Positions 1-8,286 of a stretch of 64,000 bases of DNA are shown here, piece after piece. Position 1 is the stretch's first letter, and each line of letters opens with the position of its first letter. The stretch spans positions 1 to 64,000 of the forward strand of contig CAYRGQ010000013.1 of the NCBI GenBank assembly GCA_964423925.1, read 5' to 3'. Both the position numbers and the translations under genes were made by a program. The notes beneath the pieces are model-generated. The model was given only the letters and a program-made list of their open reading frames with translations, was not told the DNA's origin and ran no database searches. The stretch comes from CAYRGQ01 sp964423925. Its GTDB lineage: Bacteria; Bacteroidota; Bacteroidia; Sphingobacteriales; Sphingobacteriaceae.

Positions 1-55
1 TTGGTTATCGCGATAAAGTTAAGTCGAAAAAACTCATCAAATTACGGTTTCCCGT

Positions 56-86
56 ATTGCGCAAATCAGTTTAGATGTTATCTTTG
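56..86 (+). promoter_or_regulatory. Bacteroidetes-type promoter at left edge
   Basis: A -33-like ATTG (56-59) is followed, after exactly 19 bases, by TATCTTTG (79-86), which matches the TAnnTTTG consensus of Bacteroidetes housekeeping promoters. No recognisable gene follows. The predicted transcript would start near 92 and run into the hairpin terminator at 138-163, giving an RNA of only about 70 nt. Confidence 0.5.
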
Positions 87-122
87 CTTGTGAAAGCAAA
101 TCACAATAAGGATTATTCCGTT

Positions 123-185
123 GTGAAAACATTTAGCGCCTCGACTATCTTCGGGGCTTTTTTATTTCTACTAAATGTTTCATGA
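123..185 (+). other. 20-codon open frame inside the short transcript
   Basis: A GTG at 123 opens a 20-residue frame ending in TGA at 183-185. The product would be hydrophobic (it contains FGAFLFLL), like the start of a signal peptide. The frame runs through the terminator hairpin at 138-163, so translation of the whole peptide is doubtful. It could be a decayed gene start, a leader peptide or chance. Confidence 0.12.
138..163 (+). terminator. Intrinsic terminator 1, nested in an inverted repeat
   Basis: GCCTCGA (138-144) pairs with TCGGGGC (151-157), with one G-T wobble, and six T follow (158-163). The hairpin is enclosed by a perfect 10-bp inverted repeat, AAACATTTAG (127-136) with CTAAATGTTT (171-180), so a larger two-level structure is possible. 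Confidence 0.6.
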
Positions 186-230
186 GCCCCATAATACAAA
201 CTGGCAATAAGCGAATAAAACATTTGGAGT

Positions 231-261
231 GCCCCTTGTCCATAATCAGGGGGCTTTTTTT
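231..261 (+). terminator. Intrinsic terminator 2
   Basis: GCCCCTTG (231-238) pairs with CAGGGGGC (247-254), with one wobble, followed by seven T (255-261). Like terminator 1 it is preceded by AAAACATTT, so the two units look like relatives. From here to 571 I see no supported gene or site. Confidence 0.6.
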
Positions 262-571
262 ATTCCATGCTCGTAGCATCCAGCGCGGTGGAGCATGCTT
301 ATAAAAGGACGGAATATCCAAAAACATAGAGTGAAACAACGGCTCGGCAACATTTCGGTTCACGGCGAGGATTTCCCCGTACCCGTAATTGGTTTTTTGC
401 AAAATAAAATATTTTCCCCCCATATGCAAATTCCCGACATTTCGAATGCTTACAGATACTTTCTGGAACGACCGTCGGCTCCCGTTCGGATATTTACCAC
501 CGCCCGTGAGTTGGTTTGTGTCCGTAAGAATGGCTATTTTAGCTGATATAGATCGTTAACCAATCCCTGCC

Positions 572-1663
572 ATGAAGAAGAGCCTCACATTATTCCTAGC
601 AATCAACTTACTAATTACACTTTCCATTCATGCGCAATCGCCTGTGAAAATGGCCGTAGCGGGCTTGACGCACGGCCACGTCGACTGGGTGTTCAACGGA
701 ATGGCGAAGGATGACGTTGAGCTGGTGGGGATTTACGAAACCAATGCCGAGCTCGTCGATCGTTATGCCGATCGTTATGGCCTTGATCGCTCATTGTTCT
801 TTAGCGATTTAAGACGGATGCTCGTCGAGGTGAAACCGGAAGCGGTGGCTGCCTTCGGGGCGATTAGTGAGCATGTGGACGTGGTTCGCGCCTGTGCGCC
901 GCTCGGTATTGACGTGATGGTCGAAAAGCCGTTAGCGACGACGGTGGCCGATGCCGAGGAAATTCAAGAACTCGCCGCTGCGCACGGTACTCATGTGCTC
1001 ACCAATTTCGAGACGTCGTGGTATGCGAGCAACGAACAGGTTAAAGCTTTGCTGGACGAAGGTCGCCTCGGCGAAATTCGGAAGGTGCTGGTCAATGACG
1101 GGCACGATGGACCTAAGGAAATCGGCGTAAGTCCCGAGTTTTTGGAAATCCTGACCGATCCCGAGAAGAATGGGGCAGGGGCGCTTGTCGATTTCGGATG
1201 CTATGGTGCCAACTTGATGACCTGGCTGATGGCGGGCGAGCGGCCTGTGTCGGTAACGGCGGTCGTGCAGCAAAACAAGCCGCATATCTATCGGGAGGTG
1301 GACGACGAAGCGACTATTATTCTCCAATACCCCGCCGCCCAATGTATTATCCAAGGTTCGTGGAACTGGCCGTTTTCTAGAAAGGACATGGAGGTATACG
1401 GAACGCTGGGCTACGCTACAGCGCCGGACGCAAATACCTTACGCCAACGGATACGTGGTGGGCAGGAAGAAGAAAGGCGCCTCGCTGCGCGCGATGCACC
1501 TTTCGATAATCCATTTTCCGTGTTAGCTGCGGTCGTGAGGGGGCGGTTGGTGCTGGACGAATTCGACCAGTATGGACTCCCCGTGAATGTGGTGGCAGTC
1601 GAGATTCTCGATGCGGCGATGCGTTCCGCCGAGACGGGCGAAACGGTCTGGCTGGCACACTAG
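572..1663 (+). CDS. Exported Gfo/Idh/MocA-family oxidoreductase
   Basis: A 363-residue NAD(P)-dependent sugar-type oxidoreductase. Residues 1-22 form a cleavable signal peptide (hydrophobic stretch ending in HAQ), so the protein is probably periplasmic. The Rossmann loop is atypical: GLTHGH at 31-36 instead of GxGxxG, as in one subgroup of the family. The family's EKP motif is at 118-120 and is followed by the usual alpha/beta C-terminal domain. The substrate cannot be read from sequence. It converges on the second Gfo/Idh gene (ends 45 bp apart), with no clear terminator between them. Export without a twin-arginine motif would require cofactor loading outside the cytoplasm, which is odd for an NAD-binding fold. 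Confidence 0.85.
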   Translation: MKKSLTLFLAINLLITLSIHAQSPVKMAVAGLTHGHVDWVFNGMAKDDVELVGIYETNAELVDRYADRYGLDRSLFFSDLRRMLVEVKPEAVAAFGAISEHVDVVRACAPLGIDVMVEKPLATTVADAEEIQELAAAHGTHVLTNFETSWYASNEQVKALLDEGRLGEIRKVLVNDGHDGPKEIGVSPEFLEILTDPEKNGAGALVDFGCYGANLMTWLMAGERPVSVTAVVQQNKPHIYREVDDEATIILQYPAAQCIIQGSWNWPFSRKDMEVYGTLGYATAPDANTLRQRIRGGQEEERRLAARDAPFDNPFSVLAAVVRGRLVLDEFDQYGLPVNVVAVEILDAAMRSAETGETVWLAH

Positions 1664-1707
1664 GCTTTCTGCTCCAGCGGCGTCCACCCTACATCCGGAT
1701 AGCCGCG

Positions 1708-2793
1708 CTACAGCATGACGGGTTGCCCGGTTTTAACCGATTCATCGCAGGCAATGGCGATGCGCAGGCTGTCGACAGCATGTTGCGTCAGGTCCGTCAG
1801 GTCCAGATCCTCGCGGATGGCACGCAGGAAAAACGCCTGTTCGCGGTTACACAGCTCCTGATGGTCGGGTTCGTCATTCAAGTCGATCCATTCGTCGGGT
1901 TTGGTAAAGCGGTTGTCGGCGTCGATATCGGCATGGTGCAGCCGCAGGGATTCGGTCTGCGTATGGGCGGCCACGTTGTCCGATTGGCCTTCCTTGCTGG
2001 CATCACGCGCCACGATGGACAGTGAGCCCTTGGGCCCGAAGACGTCTTTGATAAAGAAGGCAGTTTCGCTCACCATGGGCCCCCAAGCGGCCTCGTACCA
2101 TCCCACCGATCCATCCTCAAAGCGGAGTTGCAGCTGCCCGTAGTTGTAGTTGTCGGCCGGGATGTCGTCTGTAAGCCTTGCGCCGATTGCGTTCACCTGT
2201 ATGGGTTTGCTGCCCGTCATCTGGCACATCACGTCTATATAATGCACCCCGCAGTCGACGATGGGGCTGAGGCTGCCCATCAGGTTGCGGTGTACGTCCC
2301 ACATGCGCCCTTGGCTTTGTTGGTTGAGGTTCATTCGCATGACCAGGGGTTTTCCCAGCTGCCCGCTCAAGTCTACAAACTTTTGCCAAGACGGGTGGTA
2401 GCGTAGGATGTATCCGACGACCAGTTTCTTGCCATGGCGCTTCGCTGCATCGGCCACGCGAAGGGCGCCTTCTACCGTGTCGGCAACCGGCTTTTCCAAA
2501 AATACGTGGCATCCTGACTCGAAGGCTTGGATGGTGTAGGGCTCATGCGTGTCGGGGTAGGTTGAAATGCATACCGCGTCGGGCTTCGACGCTACCAGTG
2601 CCTGTCCGTAGTCATCGTAAAGGGGGTATTGGCCACCCAGTTGTGCATTGAGTGTTTCCTTGGTCTGTCCGCGCGACACCAGGCCGCAAATCTCAAATCC
2701 TTCATTTAAATGGTAAGCCATAGCGTGCGAGGCACCCATATTGCCGCAGCCTACGACGAGTACGCGTATAGGTTTTTCTGTATGTGTTGTCAT
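1708..2793 (-). CDS. Gfo/Idh/MocA-family oxidoreductase
   Basis: A 361-residue cytoplasmic dehydrogenase of the Gfo/Idh/MocA family, with no signal peptide. The dinucleotide-binding loop is canonical (GCGNMG, residues 15-20), EKP is at 100-102, and a conserved G-x-H-x-x-D (CGVHYID) sits in the substrate domain. Relatives oxidise or epimerise sugars, inositols or their derivatives, and the exact substrate is unknown. It stands alone on the minus strand, convergent with the exported family member at 572-1663 and divergent from the helicase at 2969. Sequence identity between the two Gfo/Idh proteins looks low, so this is not a recent duplication. Confidence 0.87.
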   Translation of the reverse strand: MTTHTEKPIRVLVVGCGNMGASHAMAYHLNEGFEICGLVSRGQTKETLNAQLGGQYPLYDDYGQALVASKPDAVCISTYPDTHEPYTIQAFESGCHVFLEKPVADTVEGALRVADAAKRHGKKLVVGYILRYHPSWQKFVDLSGQLGKPLVMRMNLNQQSQGRMWDVHRNLMGSLSPIVDCGVHYIDVMCQMTGSKPIQVNAIGARLTDDIPADNYNYGQLQLRFEDGSVGWYEAAWGPMVSETAFFIKDVFGPKGSLSIVARDASKEGQSDNVAAHTQTESLRLHHADIDADNRFTKPDEWIDLNDEPDHQELCNREQAFFLRAIREDLDLTDLTQHAVDSLRIAIACDESVKTGQPVML

Positions 2794-2968
2794 CCCCTAA
2801 TGTTCGGTAAAAAAAATCGGAAGTGCAAATGTTTGGAAGTCGCATTTCCATCGGAAATCCACGGAATAGCGTGGAATTCGACGCCGCGCGTTGTGTATTG
2901 CGGTCGGTTTGTATAAGTTTGTGCCAATGGCCGGCCGGCTGGCTGGATGGGGATGAAATATATGCACA

Positions 2969-5194
2969 ATGGAAACGCTCGACACTAAAAATACTGCCTT
3001 TGCCCATGCTGTGTCGTTTGTGAACCATAGCGACCAGCACATTTTCCTCACCGGAAAGGCTGGTACGGGCAAGACGACCTTCCTGCGGTACATTCGGCAG
3101 CACTCCCACAAGAAGATGGCCGTGGCGGCACCCACGGGCGTGGCGGCCATGAACGCGGGCGGTACGACACTGCATTCCCTTTTCCAGTTGCCCTTTGGCA
3201 CCTACGTGGAAGAGTACCAGTTGAATTGGGATGAATCCGACCATAACGTATATAATCGAAGTAGGCTCTTGGGTACGGTGCGCCTGACGCAGGCACGCCG
3301 GCAGCTACTGCGCGAATTGGATTTGCTCATCATCGACGAAGTGTCGATGCTGCGGGCCGATACGCTCGACGCCATCGATGCCATATTGCGCGTGGCGCGG
3401 CGCGATGCCCGTCCCTTCGGCGGGCTGCAAGTGTTGTTTATCGGCGATATGTACCAGCTCCCGCCCGTGGTGCGGGATACCGAATGGCGCATTATGGAAC
3501 CCCATTATCCGACACCGTTCTTTTTCGACGCGAAAGTATTGCGGGAGCATCCGCCCATCCTGTTGGAGTTAAAACACGTCTACCGGCAACAAGAGCCACG
3601 CTTTATTGACCTTCTCAACGCCATTCGCCACAACGCCTGTGATACCGACATGCTGGCGCAACTGAACGCCTACTATCAGCCGGATTTTGTGCCGGGAAAG
3701 GAGGAACCCTACATTACGCTGACTTCCCATAATCACCGGGCCGACGCCATTAACCGCCAAGCGCTCGAGGGGTTGGCCGGGAAGACCCATGTGCTGAAAG
3801 CCGAAGTAAGCCGTGACTTTCCGGAAAGCATGTATCCTGTAGAGGCATCGTTCTCGCTCAAGCTGGGGGCGCAGGTGATGTTCGTGCGCAACGACTCGGG
3901 GGAGCAGCGTCGCTTCTATAATGGGAAAATCGGCTTTGTTAAGCATATCGAGGGCAAGGGAGAGCAACTCATTGTCGAGTTTCCGGACGGTTCGGACGAT
4001 GTCGAGGTCAAGCGGGAGCTTTGGGAGAACATCCGATATAGCTACGACAAGCCGCAGGATAAGATTAAGGAGGAGGTACTCGGGTCCTTCTCGCAATTCC
4101 CTTTGCGCTTGGCGTGGGCGATCACCATCCACAAAAGCCAGGGTCTGACCTTTGATCGGGCCATCATCGACGCGGGTGCCTCCTTCGCGGCGGGACAGGT
4201 GTATGTGGCCCTTAGCCGATTGCGCCGGTTGGAAGGGTTGGTGCTGCGCTCCCGGATAACGCCACATAGTATCCATACCGATCCCCGCGTCGTGGCGTTT
4301 TCGAATGCTACACTCGCCGATGAGGAGGTACCGGGAATGCTGCGGGCCGCCCAGCAACGCTACTTGGGACATACCCTGATGCAGAGCTTCGAATGGAGGG
4401 GGCTGGCTGAAGCTTCCGCGAAGATGCGTGAATCGATTAATGGGCGCAACATTGCCGACAAGGAAGACGCCGAACAGTTGATTCGCGTATTGAGTCTGGC
4501 ATGCGAGGCGCAACGGGAAGTGGCCACTAAATTCATGATACAGCTGAAAACGCTCCTAAATGCCAACGATCGGGTCGATTTCGAGAAGGTGCACGAGCGT
4601 ACGGACAAAGCCGTGGCATGGTTCCTCCCGCGGATTGAAGAGCAGCTGATACAGCCCCTGGAAACTCACATCGCGGCGTGGGCGATTAAACCCCGTACTA
4701 AAAAATACGTGGAGGAGTTGAAGTCGCTGCTAATCGACTTCATGCGCAAGCGCCAGCAGCTGCAGCATAGTCTGCTGGTAACCGAGAAGCTCGCCCAGGA
4801 CACCGACGTCGGCGCTGTGTTGGACTTGGCGACTGCCGCACCTCAGGAAGTCATATCGCTTGACTACCTCACGGGCAAACCCGACAAACAGCAACGGGGC
4901 GATACGCGACGTGTCACCCTCGAATTATATAAGTCCGGCAAATCGATTGATGAGATCGCCACGCTGCGCGCCCTGAAGCCCGGTACCATCCTGGGCCATC
5001 TGGTTGAGTTCATCGGGCAGGGCGTGGATGCCACGGAACTCTTGCCGGCTCCGCGTCTAAATGCCGTTATCGCGCTCCTGCGCCAGCACCCCGGTGCGTC
5101 GAGCGCCCGCATTAAGGCTCTTTTGGACGACTCCTACACCTACACCGACATCCGTATCGGGCTCAAGGAGGTGGAGCGCCAGCGCCAGACGTAA
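2969..5194 (+). CDS. Pif1-like ATP-dependent DNA helicase with C-terminal HTH
   Basis: A 741-residue superfamily 1 helicase of the Pif1/RecD group. Walker A is GKAGTGKT (29-36) and Walker B appears as LLIIDEVSM. The late helicase motif reads HKSQGLTFDRAIID, followed by VYVALSRLRRLEGL. After the motor comes a charged helical region and then, near residues 635-690, a helix-turn-helix module (GKSIDEIATLRALKPGTI) like that at the C terminus of RecQ/YpbB-type proteins. Proteins of this build are common single-copy genes in Bacteroidetes and probably resolve DNA structures during replication or repair. It lies alone between the Gfo/Idh gene and the atp operon. Confidence 0.85.
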   Translation: METLDTKNTAFAHAVSFVNHSDQHIFLTGKAGTGKTTFLRYIRQHSHKKMAVAAPTGVAAMNAGGTTLHSLFQLPFGTYVEEYQLNWDESDHNVYNRSRLLGTVRLTQARRQLLRELDLLIIDEVSMLRADTLDAIDAILRVARRDARPFGGLQVLFIGDMYQLPPVVRDTEWRIMEPHYPTPFFFDAKVLREHPPILLELKHVYRQQEPRFIDLLNAIRHNACDTDMLAQLNAYYQPDFVPGKEEPYITLTSHNHRADAINRQALEGLAGKTHVLKAEVSRDFPESMYPVEASFSLKLGAQVMFVRNDSGEQRRFYNGKIGFVKHIEGKGEQLIVEFPDGSDDVEVKRELWENIRYSYDKPQDKIKEEVLGSFSQFPLRLAWAITIHKSQGLTFDRAIIDAGASFAAGQVYVALSRLRRLEGLVLRSRITPHSIHTDPRVVAFSNATLADEEVPGMLRAAQQRYLGHTLMQSFEWRGLAEASAKMRESINGRNIADKEDAEQLIRVLSLACEAQREVATKFMIQLKTLLNANDRVDFEKVHERTDKAVAWFLPRIEEQLIQPLETHIAAWAIKPRTKKYVEELKSLLIDFMRKRQQLQHSLLVTEKLAQDTDVGAVLDLATAAPQEVISLDYLTGKPDKQQRGDTRRVTLELYKSGKSIDEIATLRALKPGTILGHLVEFIGQGVDATELLPAPRLNAVIALLRQHPGASSARIKALLDDSYTYTDIRIGLKEVERQRQT

Positions 5195-5214
5195 TGAGGT
5201 GCGCGCAATAGCTA

Positions 5215-5245
5215 TTGCCTAAACCGTTTCAAACCCGTACCTTTG
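5215..5245 (+). promoter_or_regulatory. Promoter of the atp operon
   Basis: TTGC (5215-5218), a 19-base spacer and TACCTTTG (5238-5245) fit the Bacteroidetes TTTG-N19-TAnnTTTG form. Transcription would begin near 5252, about 18 bases before the TTG start of the first gene of the operon. Confidence 0.6.
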
Positions 5246-5269
5246 CACCGCATTTAATCGCTACGTCCC

Positions 5270-5677
5270 TTGAAGTTATCCAGATTCCTTGTGCTTTACC
5301 ATTTGTTTGCCGTTTTGTTGGCGGCGGCGGCACTGGGATTGGAGCGGGCGGTAGCACCGGAAGAAATTCTGTCGCCCCATTTTTGGGCCTTGTTTCTCGC
5401 ACTGTTTTTTCTGACGTTAGTCGCCTATGTCGTGAGTGATTTGGGTATCCGGAGAGGGGGGGAATTGTCCATTTATAGCATGATGGGTGGCATTTTTATC
5501 AAGATGATGCTGTCGTTGGTGTTGATCACCGTCTTGATAATGAAATTCCCTGATACTAAGCTGATTACGGCCATAAACTTTTTTTCAATATATTTATTGT
5601 TCACCGTCTTTGAAGTTACCTGTTTGTTGCGTAACTTGCGCGACCAAAAAAAGACACAAAAAATTGGGGATAGATGA
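5270..5677 (+). CDS. AtpI-like membrane protein, first gene of atp operon
   Basis: A 135-residue protein with about four predicted membrane helices and a basic C terminus (RNLRDQKKTQK). Position, size and topology match AtpI, which helps assemble the c-ring of F-type ATP synthase, but the sequence is too divergent for me to assign the family firmly. The likely start is TTG at 5270: it is the first in-frame start after the promoter, and no ATG lies nearby. The stop overlaps the atpB start by four bases (ATGA at 5674-5677), so the two genes are translationally coupled. Confidence 0.7.
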   Translation: MKLSRFLVLYHLFAVLLAAAALGLERAVAPEEILSPHFWALFLALFFLTLVAYVVSDLGIRRGGELSIYSMMGGIFIKMMLSLVLITVLIMKFPDTKLITAINFFSIYLLFTVFEVTCLLRNLRDQKKTQKIGDR

Positions 5678-6789
5678 AATCTGAGCGCTTTTTCGATTTA
5701 AAAAAAATCAGCATAGCCGTAATTTTTGCTTTTTTGACTACTTTTTCTCCCTTAGCGCCCCAAGCCATGGCGGCTCCCGCCGCAACTGACGCAAGCGAAG
5801 AAAAGGAGTTTGACATTAAGGGTTTCATCTTCCACCACATTGCCGATGCGCACGAGTTTACGTTCTGGGGTTCTGGCGACAGCTGGAAGGGTCTGTATTT
5901 GCCTGTTATTTTGTGGACGGAAAACGGCTTGGTGACGTTTAGCTCTCGTGAATTCCAACGAGTGGACGATGGATCTCGCGTGATTGAGAAGAATGGCCAA
6001 CGCATCACCCGCTACCACGGCAAGCTCTATTATGCGTCCGAGGTGGCCGACAACGGGCATTATGTACAATATGATGAAAGCGGATCCGTGGCAAATGCGC
6101 GCCCGCTGGATTTTTCGATTACTAAAAACGTGTTTACCATCCTGCTGTCGGTGGTGGCATTGCTTTGGATATTCCTGAGTGTGGCCAGCAGCTACCGCAA
6201 GCGCAAAGGGATGGCGCCAGCGGGCTTGCAGTCTTTCATTGAGCCGCTTATCCTGTTTGTTCGCGACGAGATCGCAAAGCCCAACTTGGGACATAAGTAC
6301 GAGCCGTACATGCCTTACTTGTTGACCGTGTTTTTCTTCATCTGGTTTAATAATATGCTGGGCTTGGTGCCATTCTTCCCAGGCAGTGCCAACGTCACGG
6401 GAAACATTGCGGTGACCGTTGTGCTGGCGGCTATTACATTCGTTATTACGACCGTTAAAGGAAACAAGTACTACTGGGGCCATATCTTTAACCCGCCGGT
6501 GCCTTGGTGGTTGAAGCCGTTGATGATTCCGGTGGAGATCTTCGGTATGTTTACCAAGCCCGCGGCACTGGCCATTCGTTTGTTTGCCAACATCACGGCC
6601 GGCCACATCCTGGTGCTGTCGCTGATTTGCCTGATCTTTATCTTTAATTCGATGGCCGTAGCGCCGGTATCAATATTCTTCGCCGTATTTATTGGCTTGA
6701 TTGAATTGCTGGTAGCCTTTATCCAGGCGTTTATCTTTACTATCCTCTCCGCGCTGTTTATCGGCATGGCAGTGGAAGAACATCATTAA
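5674..6789 (+). CDS. atpB: F-type ATP synthase subunit a
   Basis: A 371-residue F0 subunit a, forming the proton half-channels against the c-ring in the inner membrane. The essential arginine is R302 in ALAIRLFANITAGH, and the C-terminal helices are typical of the family. As in other Bacteroidetes the N terminus is extended: a signal-like hydrophobic segment (residues 12-33) and a periplasmic stretch of about 100 residues precede the first core helix (near 150). It overlaps the AtpI-like gene by four bases and is followed 36 bases later by atpE. Confidence 0.96.
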   Translation: MKSERFFDLKKISIAVIFAFLTTFSPLAPQAMAAPAATDASEEKEFDIKGFIFHHIADAHEFTFWGSGDSWKGLYLPVILWTENGLVTFSSREFQRVDDGSRVIEKNGQRITRYHGKLYYASEVADNGHYVQYDESGSVANARPLDFSITKNVFTILLSVVALLWIFLSVASSYRKRKGMAPAGLQSFIEPLILFVRDEIAKPNLGHKYEPYMPYLLTVFFFIWFNNMLGLVPFFPGSANVTGNIAVTVVLAAITFVITTVKGNKYYWGHIFNPPVPWWLKPLMIPVEIFGMFTKPAALAIRLFANITAGHILVLSLICLIFIFNSMAVAPVSIFFAVFIGLIELLVAFIQAFIFTILSALFIGMAVEEHH

Positions 6790-6825
6790 TGAACAATAAC
6801 TGTTAACTATATAAATTAAATTAAA

Positions 6826-7032
6826 ATGGAACCAATTTCATTAGCTGCTATTGGAGCAGGTTTAGCCGCCATCGGTGCTGGTTATGGTATCGGTCAGGTA
6901 GGTGGCAAGGCAATGGAGGGTATCGCCCGTCAGCCAGAGGCCGCTTCAAAAATCCAGACTGCCATGCTGATCGCGGCTGCCTTTATTGAGGCGGTTGCGC
7001 TGTTCGCGGTGGTAGTGGCCATGATCTCCTAA
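6826..7032 (+). CDS. atpE: F-type ATP synthase subunit c
   Basis: A 68-residue two-helix proteolipid that forms the rotor ring. The polar loop RQPE is at 35-38 and the ion-carrying carboxylate is E55 (AAFIEAVALF). The glycine-rich first helix (residues 6-27) is typical. The extra polar ligands of sodium-type rings are not evident around E55, so proton coupling is likely. The hairpin in the following 120-base gap may affect the amount of downstream message; subunit c is needed in many copies per complex. Confidence 0.96.
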   Translation: MEPISLAAIGAGLAAIGAGYGIGQVGGKAMEGIARQPEAASKIQTAMLIAAAFIEAVALFAVVVAMIS

Positions 7033-7060
7033 TCGGGACAAGCCAGAACTATTGAACGAG

Positions 7061-7097
7061 AGGAATCCCAATGCGGGATTGCCGGTTGGTGATTCCT
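7061..7097 (+). other. Alternative hairpins between atpE and atpF
   Basis: Two mutually exclusive pairings occur: AATCCC (7064-7069) with GGGATT (7075-7080), and the outer AGGAATC (7061-7067) with GATTCCT (7091-7097). The sequence after it, TTCTTATT, is only weakly T-rich, so this could be a partial terminator, a processing site or an mRNA stabiliser rather than a full stop signal. Confidence 0.4.
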
Positions 7098-7152
7098 TTC
7101 TTATTCCAATGACTTTTAAGTAGTACAACGAAGACGTTATAATAATACATAT

Positions 7153-7647
7153 ATGGATTTACTTATTCCTGAAGTCGGTTTAGTTGTTTGGCACAGCATT
7201 GCGTTCCTGACGTTGCTGTTCATCTTGGCCAAGTTTGCTTGGAAGCCCGTACTGAAATCTATTCACGAGCGCGAACGTTCCATCGAGGACGCATTGGCCT
7301 CTGCAGAAAAGGCCCGCGACGAAATGGCACGGCTGACCAACGAGAACGAACAGTTGCTTAAGGAAGCCCGCGTAGAGCGCGACGCAATCCTAAAAGAGGC
7401 CAAAGTGCTGAAGGACCAAATCGTGGCTGATGCCAAAGAACAGGCACAGGCCGAAGGTGCCAAGCTCATCGATCAAGCCCGTAGGGAGATCGAGGACCAA
7501 AAAAACCGGGCGCTGGCCGAAGTGAAGAACCAGGTGTCCAGCTTGTCGATTGATATTGCCAAGAAAGTACTCGAGCGCGAGTTTGCCGATCAGGGTAAGC
7601 AGGAAGCGCTGGTAGCTGAATTGCTGAAGGACGTCAAGTTAAACTAG
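7153..7647 (+). CDS. atpF: F-type ATP synthase subunit b
   Basis: A 164-residue peripheral-stalk subunit. One N-terminal membrane helix (residues 5-27, WHSIAFLTLLFILAKFAW) is followed by a long charged, alanine-rich coiled coil to the end, which dimerises and holds F1 against rotation. The segment around WKPVLKSIHERE is typical of the hinge. It is separated from atpE by 120 bases, the longest gap in the operon, and from atpH by 31. Confidence 0.95.
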   Translation: MDLLIPEVGLVVWHSIAFLTLLFILAKFAWKPVLKSIHERERSIEDALASAEKARDEMARLTNENEQLLKEARVERDAILKEAKVLKDQIVADAKEQAQAEGAKLIDQARREIEDQKNRALAEVKNQVSSLSIDIAKKVLEREFADQGKQEALVAELLKDVKLN

Positions 7648-7678
7648 TAGCCACCTTTAACGGTAAGCGAGAAATACT

Positions 7679-8227
7679 ATGTCAGAATTTAAAGTAGCAT
7701 CACGATACGCGAAAGCACTGATTGACCTCTCCCAGGAACAAACGGATTTGGAGACGGTCAAGAAGGACATGGAGCAATTTATCGCGGTGCTTCGCCAGAA
7801 CAAGGAATTGCAGGCTGTACTGAAAAACCCGATTATCAAACAAGATATGAAAACGAATATCTTGAACGGGTTGTTTGCCGACAAGATTCATCCTTCGATC
7901 ATGGAGTTCCTGCGGATACTGGTGCGCAAAGGACGGTCGAATATCCTGTACGCCACCGCTAAGGAATTCGTCCGTGAGTATGACGAATTGAAAGGCATCG
8001 TGCACGCGACCGTTACTTCCGCTGCGGCACTGTCGCCCGCCAGCATGGATGCGTTGACGAAAACCATCGCAACTGAAATCGGTGCGGCTGAGGTGGTTTT
8101 GACGAACAAGATTGATGAAAGTCTGATTGCAGGTTTCGTGGTCAAAGTGGGCGATCGGCAAATTGATGCGAGCATTGCGGGCAAACTGGCCAAGCTCGAA
8201 AGGCATTTTACGCAAACAGTGATTTAA
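7679..8227 (+). CDS. atpH: F-type ATP synthase subunit delta
   Basis: A 182-residue F1 delta subunit linking the peripheral stalk to the top of the alpha3beta3 head. The N-terminal helical domain opens with VASRYAKALIDLS, the family signature, and the C-terminal part (residues 115-182) ends with the conserved VGDRQIDASIAGKLAKL. Size is normal. It is the fifth gene of the operon, 59 bases before atpA. Confidence 0.94.
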   Translation: MSEFKVASRYAKALIDLSQEQTDLETVKKDMEQFIAVLRQNKELQAVLKNPIIKQDMKTNILNGLFADKIHPSIMEFLRILVRKGRSNILYATAKEFVREYDELKGIVHATVTSAAALSPASMDALTKTIATEIGAAEVVLTNKIDESLIAGFVVKVGDRQIDASIAGKLAKLERHFTQTVI

Positions 8228-8286
8228 ACACCTCCGGCTAGCGGAAAGCGTGTGAATAATAGCATAACCTTTAATATAGAAACAGA

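Noticed and set aside
145..429. 94-codon minus-strand open frame at the left edge
   Set aside because: It runs through both terminator hairpins and matches nothing I know.
295..546. 83-codon plus-strand open frame before the first Gfo/Idh gene
   Set aside because: No ribosome-binding site, no recognisable domain, composition not protein-like; probably chance.
3569..4513. 314-codon minus-strand open frame inside the helicase gene
   Set aside because: Antisense shadow of a GC-rich coding region whose sense frame has clear helicase motifs.
5674..6789. Considered atpB to be a fusion because of its long N terminus
   Set aside because: Extended N-terminal regions with a signal-like segment are normal for Bacteroidetes subunit a; the core and R302 are typical.
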